The notes beneath the pieces are model-generated. The model searched no databases and had not been told where the DNA came from. It was given only the letters and a program-made list of their open reading frames with translations. A program made the position numbers and the translations under genes. This document shows positions 61,210 to 64,000 of a stretch of 64,000 nucleotides of DNA, one piece after another. The stretch comes from Kineococcus sp. TRM81007 (GTDB lineage Bacteria; Actinomycetota; Actinomycetes; Actinomycetales; Kineococcaceae): the NCBI RefSeq assembly GCF_022669155.1, contig NZ_JALBVB010000051.1, positions 180,714-244,713 of the forward strand, read 5' to 3'. How positions within the stretch are numbered: position 1 is the first letter of the stretch; the number at the start of each line of letters is the position of its first letter.

Positions 61210-62817
61210 ATGGACGCGACCGAGACCCCCCGCCGCCTGCTCGCCGACCGCTCTGTGACGACGAAGATCGCCGCGGCGGTGCTCGCGGCCTCCGCCGTGG
61301 CCGTGGGGGTGGGAACCGTGGGGCTGTCCACCTCCGCCGCGATCGGGGAGGACGTGCGGACGATCCAGACCGACCACGTGGGAGGCATGGGCGACATCGC
61401 CACCGTGCACAGCGGTGTCGCGGCGATGTTCCGCGCCTGCCTGCTGGCCACCGACGCCGACGAGGCCGGTCGCGCCGAGGCGCTGCAGCTCGCCCGCGAC
61501 GCCGACGCCCGGATCGAGGAGGCGCTGGACCACTACTCCGAGCACGCCACCGGCGCGGCCGCCGACGCCGTGACCGACCTGCGCGCCGCCTACGGCGACC
61601 ACGCCGCGCTGCGTGACGTCGTGGTGTTCCAGCAGACCCCTGCCGCCGGGTTCACCATGCCCGCGGCCGACGAGGTCATCCCGCGCTTCATCCAGGCCGA
61701 GCGGGGGTTCGGCGCCGCCCTGGAGGAGCTGCAGGAGGCCGAGGCGGCGCAGGCGAGCGCCGTGGTCGCGCAGGCGGAGGCCGAGCAGCGCACCGCGCGC
61801 ACGGTCGTCCTCGCCGTCCTCGGCGCCGGTCTGGCGCTCGCCGGCGCCCTGGCCGTGTTCGTCGTCCGCACGGTCCACCGACAGCTGACCTCGGTGGGCA
61901 CCGCTCTGGACTCGGTCGCCGCCGGCGACCTGACCGTCGCCGCCACCGTCCACTCCCGCGACGAGCTGGGCACCATGGCGGGGGCCGTGAACCGCGCCCG
62001 CGACGGCATCGCGACCCTGGTGCGCCAGCTGTCGGAGTCCACCGGCACCCTCGACCACAGCTCCCGGCAGCTCGCCGGCGTCACCGAGCGGATCGCCGTC
62101 AGCGCCCAGGAGGCCGCCGGGCAGGCCGACGTGGTCGCCGCCTCCGCCGCGGACGTCTCCTCCAGCGTGCAGACCGTGGCCGCCGGCGCCTCGGAGATGG
62201 GCCTGTCGATCCGGGAGATCTCCCAGAACGCCAACGACGCCGCCCGCGTGGCGCAGGAGGCGGTCGAGGTCGCCTCCCGCACCAACGAGACGGTCGCCAA
62301 GCTCGGCGAGTCGTCCGCCGAGATCGGCAACGTCGTGAAGGTCATCACCGCCATCGCCGAGCAGACGAACCTGCTGGCGCTGAACGCCACCATCGAGGCC
62401 GCCCGCGCCGGGGAGATGGGCAAGGGCTTCGCCGTCGTCGCCGGCGAGGTCAAGGAGCTGGCCCAGCAGACCGCCCAGGCCACCGAGGACATCGGCCGCC
62501 GGGTGGCGACCATCCAGACCGACACGGAGGGCGCGGTGCGGGCCATCGCGGACATCAGCCGCATCGTCAGCACCATCAGCGACTACCAGGGCACCATCGC
62601 CTCGGCGGTGGAGGAGCAGACCGCCACGACCGCCGCCATGAGCAGCAGCGTGGACGAGGCCGCCGGGGGCGCCGCGGGCATCGCCGGCAGCATCGACGGG
62701 GTCGCCGCCGCCACGCGCACCACCAACACCTCCCTCGCCGAGGGCGAGGCGGTCGCGCGCGAGCTCGCCGCGACCTCCGCCCGGCTGCAGGACCTGGTGG
62801 GCCGCTTCCGCGTCTGA
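61210..62817 (+). CDS. Methyl-accepting chemotaxis protein
   Basis: A 535-residue receptor: short cytoplasmic N-terminus, helix 1 (about 20-42), a periplasmic-side four-helix bundle (about 43-195), helix 2 (about 197-218), HAMP (about 219-272, '[20 protein letters not shown]') and a long signalling coiled coil. The tip matches the CheA/CheW-binding hairpin: '[20 protein letters not shown]' and '[15 protein letters not shown]'. GAGGAG lies 7 nt before the ATG. There is no che gene in the window. It is followed by a second receptor of the same class. Confidence 0.93.
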   Translation: MDATETPRRLLADRSVTTKIAAAVLAASAVAVGVGTVGLSTSAAIGEDVRTIQTDHVGGMGDIATVHSGVAAMFRACLLATDADEAGRAEALQLARDADARIEEALDHYSEHATGAAADAVTDLRAAYGDHAALRDVVVFQQTPAAGFTMPAADEVIPRFIQAERGFGAALEELQEAEAAQASAVVAQAEAEQRTARTVVLAVLGAGLALAGALAVFVVRTVHRQLTSVGTALDSVAAGDLTVAATVHSRDELGTMAGAVNRARDGIATLVRQLSESTGTLDHSSRQLAGVTERIAVSAQEAAGQADVVAASAADVSSSVQTVAAGASEMGLSIREISQNANDAARVAQEAVEVASRTNETVAKLGESSAEIGNVVKVITAIAEQTNLLALNATIEAARAGEMGKGFAVVAGEVKELAQQTAQATEDIGRRVATIQTDTEGAVRAIADISRIVSTISDYQGTIASAVEEQTATTAAMSSSVDEAAGGAAGIAGSIDGVAAATRTTNTSLAEGEAVARELAATSARLQDLVGRFRV

Positions 62818-62881
62818 CGCGCTCCACCCCTGCCGAGGGGTCGCACCGCGGACCCGGGTCGACGACGGGGGGCAGGACGAC

Positions 62882-64000
62882 GTGAGCAGCGACGGGTACC
62901 GCGGGGCGACGCAGCGGCAGGGGGCGTTGCGGCGCTGGCTGGCGGATCGGAGGGTCGGCACCCGGCTGCTCATGGCCACCGCCCTGGTCGCGGTCGCCAC
63001 CCTCGCGGTGGGCCTGGTCGCCCTGTCGGTGACCGCGGACCTGCGCTCCCAGCGGCAGGAGGAGGTGGGTCGCGCGGTGCCGTACGTCACCGGGCTGCAG
63101 CAGGCCGCGCTGGCCGCCAAGGCCGCCGCCACCGACGAGCGCGGTTTCTTCATCAGCGGCGAGCAGGAGTTCGCCGACGAGAGCCTGGGCCGCCAGGAGG
63201 ACTTCAGCGCCGCGGTGGAGCAGGCCCGCACCGCGGCCCGCACCGACGCCGAGCGCGCCGCCGTCGACGCGATCGAGGCGCAGGTGGACGCCTGGTTCGA
63301 CGCGCTGCGCGCCGAGTACGTCCTCGCCGCCACCGACCGCGACGCCGCCGTGGCCGCCTCCTTCGGCCCCAACCGCGACACCCGCAAGGCGTACGAGGAG
63401 GCCCTGGCGGCCGAGACCGAGCGGGCGAGCACCGAGCTGGCCGCCGGACGGGAGTTCGCCGCCACCGTGCGCGGTGCGCAGCGGACGGTGCTGGTGCTGC
63501 TCGTGGCGAGCCTGGCGGTGGCCGTGGCCGCCGCCCTGGTCATCCGGCGCAGCATCGTCGCCCCGCTGCAGCGGGTCACCGGCGTCCTGCAGCTGGTCGC
63601 CGAGGGCGACCTGACCGCGACGGTGGACCTGGACAGCCGCGACGAGATCGGCACGATGGCGCGGGCGCTGGACCACAGCACGGGCCGCTTCCGCGGCGCC
63701 GTGCAGCGGATCACCGGCGAGGCGGGGCGGCTGGGCTCGTCGGCGCAGCAGCTGAGCCAGGTCTCGGCGGAGCTGTCCGCCGGGGCCGACGGCTCCGCGG
63801 CGCAGGCCCAGGTCGTCTCCGCCGCCACCGAGGAGATCTCCACCTCCATCTCCACCGTGGCCGCCGCCGGCGACGAGATGTCCGCGGCGATCCGCGAGAT
63901 CTCCTCCTCCACCGCCGAGGCGTCCTCCGTGGCGTCGGCGGCCGTGGCCTCCGCCGCCGACGCCTCCGCCATCCTGGAGCGCCTGAGCGCGTCCTCCCGC
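62882..64000 (+). CDS. Methyl-accepting chemotaxis protein (3' end beyond the window)
   Basis: 373 codons are visible. The GTG start has a GGCAGGACG ribosome-site-like stretch just upstream. Helix 1 (about 30-50, 'LLMATALVAVATLAVGLVAL'), an extracytoplasmic helical domain (about 52-200, CHASE3-like 'VTGLQQAALAAKAAATDERG'), helix 2 (about 203-222), HAMP ('LVAEGDLTATVDLDSRDEIG') and the first part of the signalling coil are present. The frame is open to position 64000, so the tip and C-terminus are missing. It differs from the neighbour mainly in the sensing domain. Confidence 0.9.
   Translation, partial: MSSDGYRGATQRQGALRRWLADRRVGTRLLMATALVAVATLAVGLVALSVTADLRSQRQEEVGRAVPYVTGLQQAALAAKAAATDERGFFISGEQEFADESLGRQEDFSAAVEQARTAARTDAERAAVDAIEAQVDAWFDALRAEYVLAATDRDAAVAASFGPNRDTRKAYEEALAAETERASTELAAGREFAATVRGAQRTVLVLLVASLAVAVAAALVIRRSIVAPLQRVTGVLQLVAEGDLTATVDLDSRDEIGTMARALDHSTGRFRGAVQRITGEAGRLGSSAQQLSQVSAELSAGADGSAAQAQVVSAATEEISTSISTVAAAGDEMSAAIREISSSTAEASSVASAAVASAADASAILERLSASSR

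Noticed and set aside
59896..63972. 1358-codon minus-strand frame across the EEP and chemoreceptor genes
   Set aside because: Low-complexity Ala/Gly/Val/His translation, antisense to three well-supported genes.

Overview
The window is about 75% G+C and shows strong third-position GC bias, so almost every gene has a long shadow frame on the other strand. The gene set points to an actinobacterium: Lsr2, Rex with a heme operon, ribosomal protein bS22 (AURKAIP1/COX24 type), an excisionase-like HTH protein beside AcuC and ProC, DisA with RadA, ClpC, and many GTG starts. At least 13 genes start 6-7 nt after a TANNNT -10 hexamer, which suggests leaderless transcripts, a common actinobacterial trait. 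The gene order fits Kineococcus or other Kineosporiales best. That is an inference from memory, not a database match. No rRNA, tRNA, CRISPR array, transposase or phage gene was seen.

Layout. 0-2 kb: TetR regulator with an operator facing a gene off the left edge; exported aldose 1-epimerase. 2-5.7 kb: a glycosyltransferase / glycogen-debranching-type operon behind a CIRCE (HrcA) operator. 5.7-11.8 kb: rex-hemA-hemC-hemD-hemB, coupled by GTGA overlaps, with a Rex operator upstream. 11.8-19.2 kb: housekeeping genes (glutaredoxin-like protein, HAD phosphatase, bS22, HTH protein, AcuC, ProC, sugar isomerase-like protein, Ppx/GppA, a conserved Cys-rich unknown coupled to a methyltransferase). 19.2-30.8 kb: diguanylate cyclase, RadA, DisA, MutY, gluconate kinase, GNAT, ClpC, serine acetyltransferase-like protein, rhamnose mutarotase. 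30.9-38.1 kb: ABC transporter, Lsr2, LysS, an AbiEi/DUF559 protein bracketed by inverted repeats, PanC and a DUF2520 protein.

38.2-55.2 kb is a surface-polysaccharide locus. It holds a four-gene nucleotide-sugar operon (RfbF-type cytidylyltransferase, SDR, RmlC-like epimerase, SAF-domain oxidoreductase), four glycosyltransferases, a Wzz-like protein with a degenerate kinase domain, a Wzy-like polymerase/ligase, a Wzx-like flippase and two exported GH26-type glycosidases. A Crp/GlxR-type site, several GGNCC palindromes and a coupled leader peptide suggest layered regulation. No initiating phosphoglycosyltransferase is present, so part of the pathway must lie elsewhere.

55.5-64 kb holds a methyltransferase, a small basic protein, two PH-domain membrane proteins (YdbS/YdbT-like), an orphan ProV-type ATPase with a CBS-like tail and a 12-bp repeat, a membrane-anchored EEP-family protein, and two chemoreceptors, the second cut by the window edge. 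GC-rich hairpins at most convergent ends are likely terminators.
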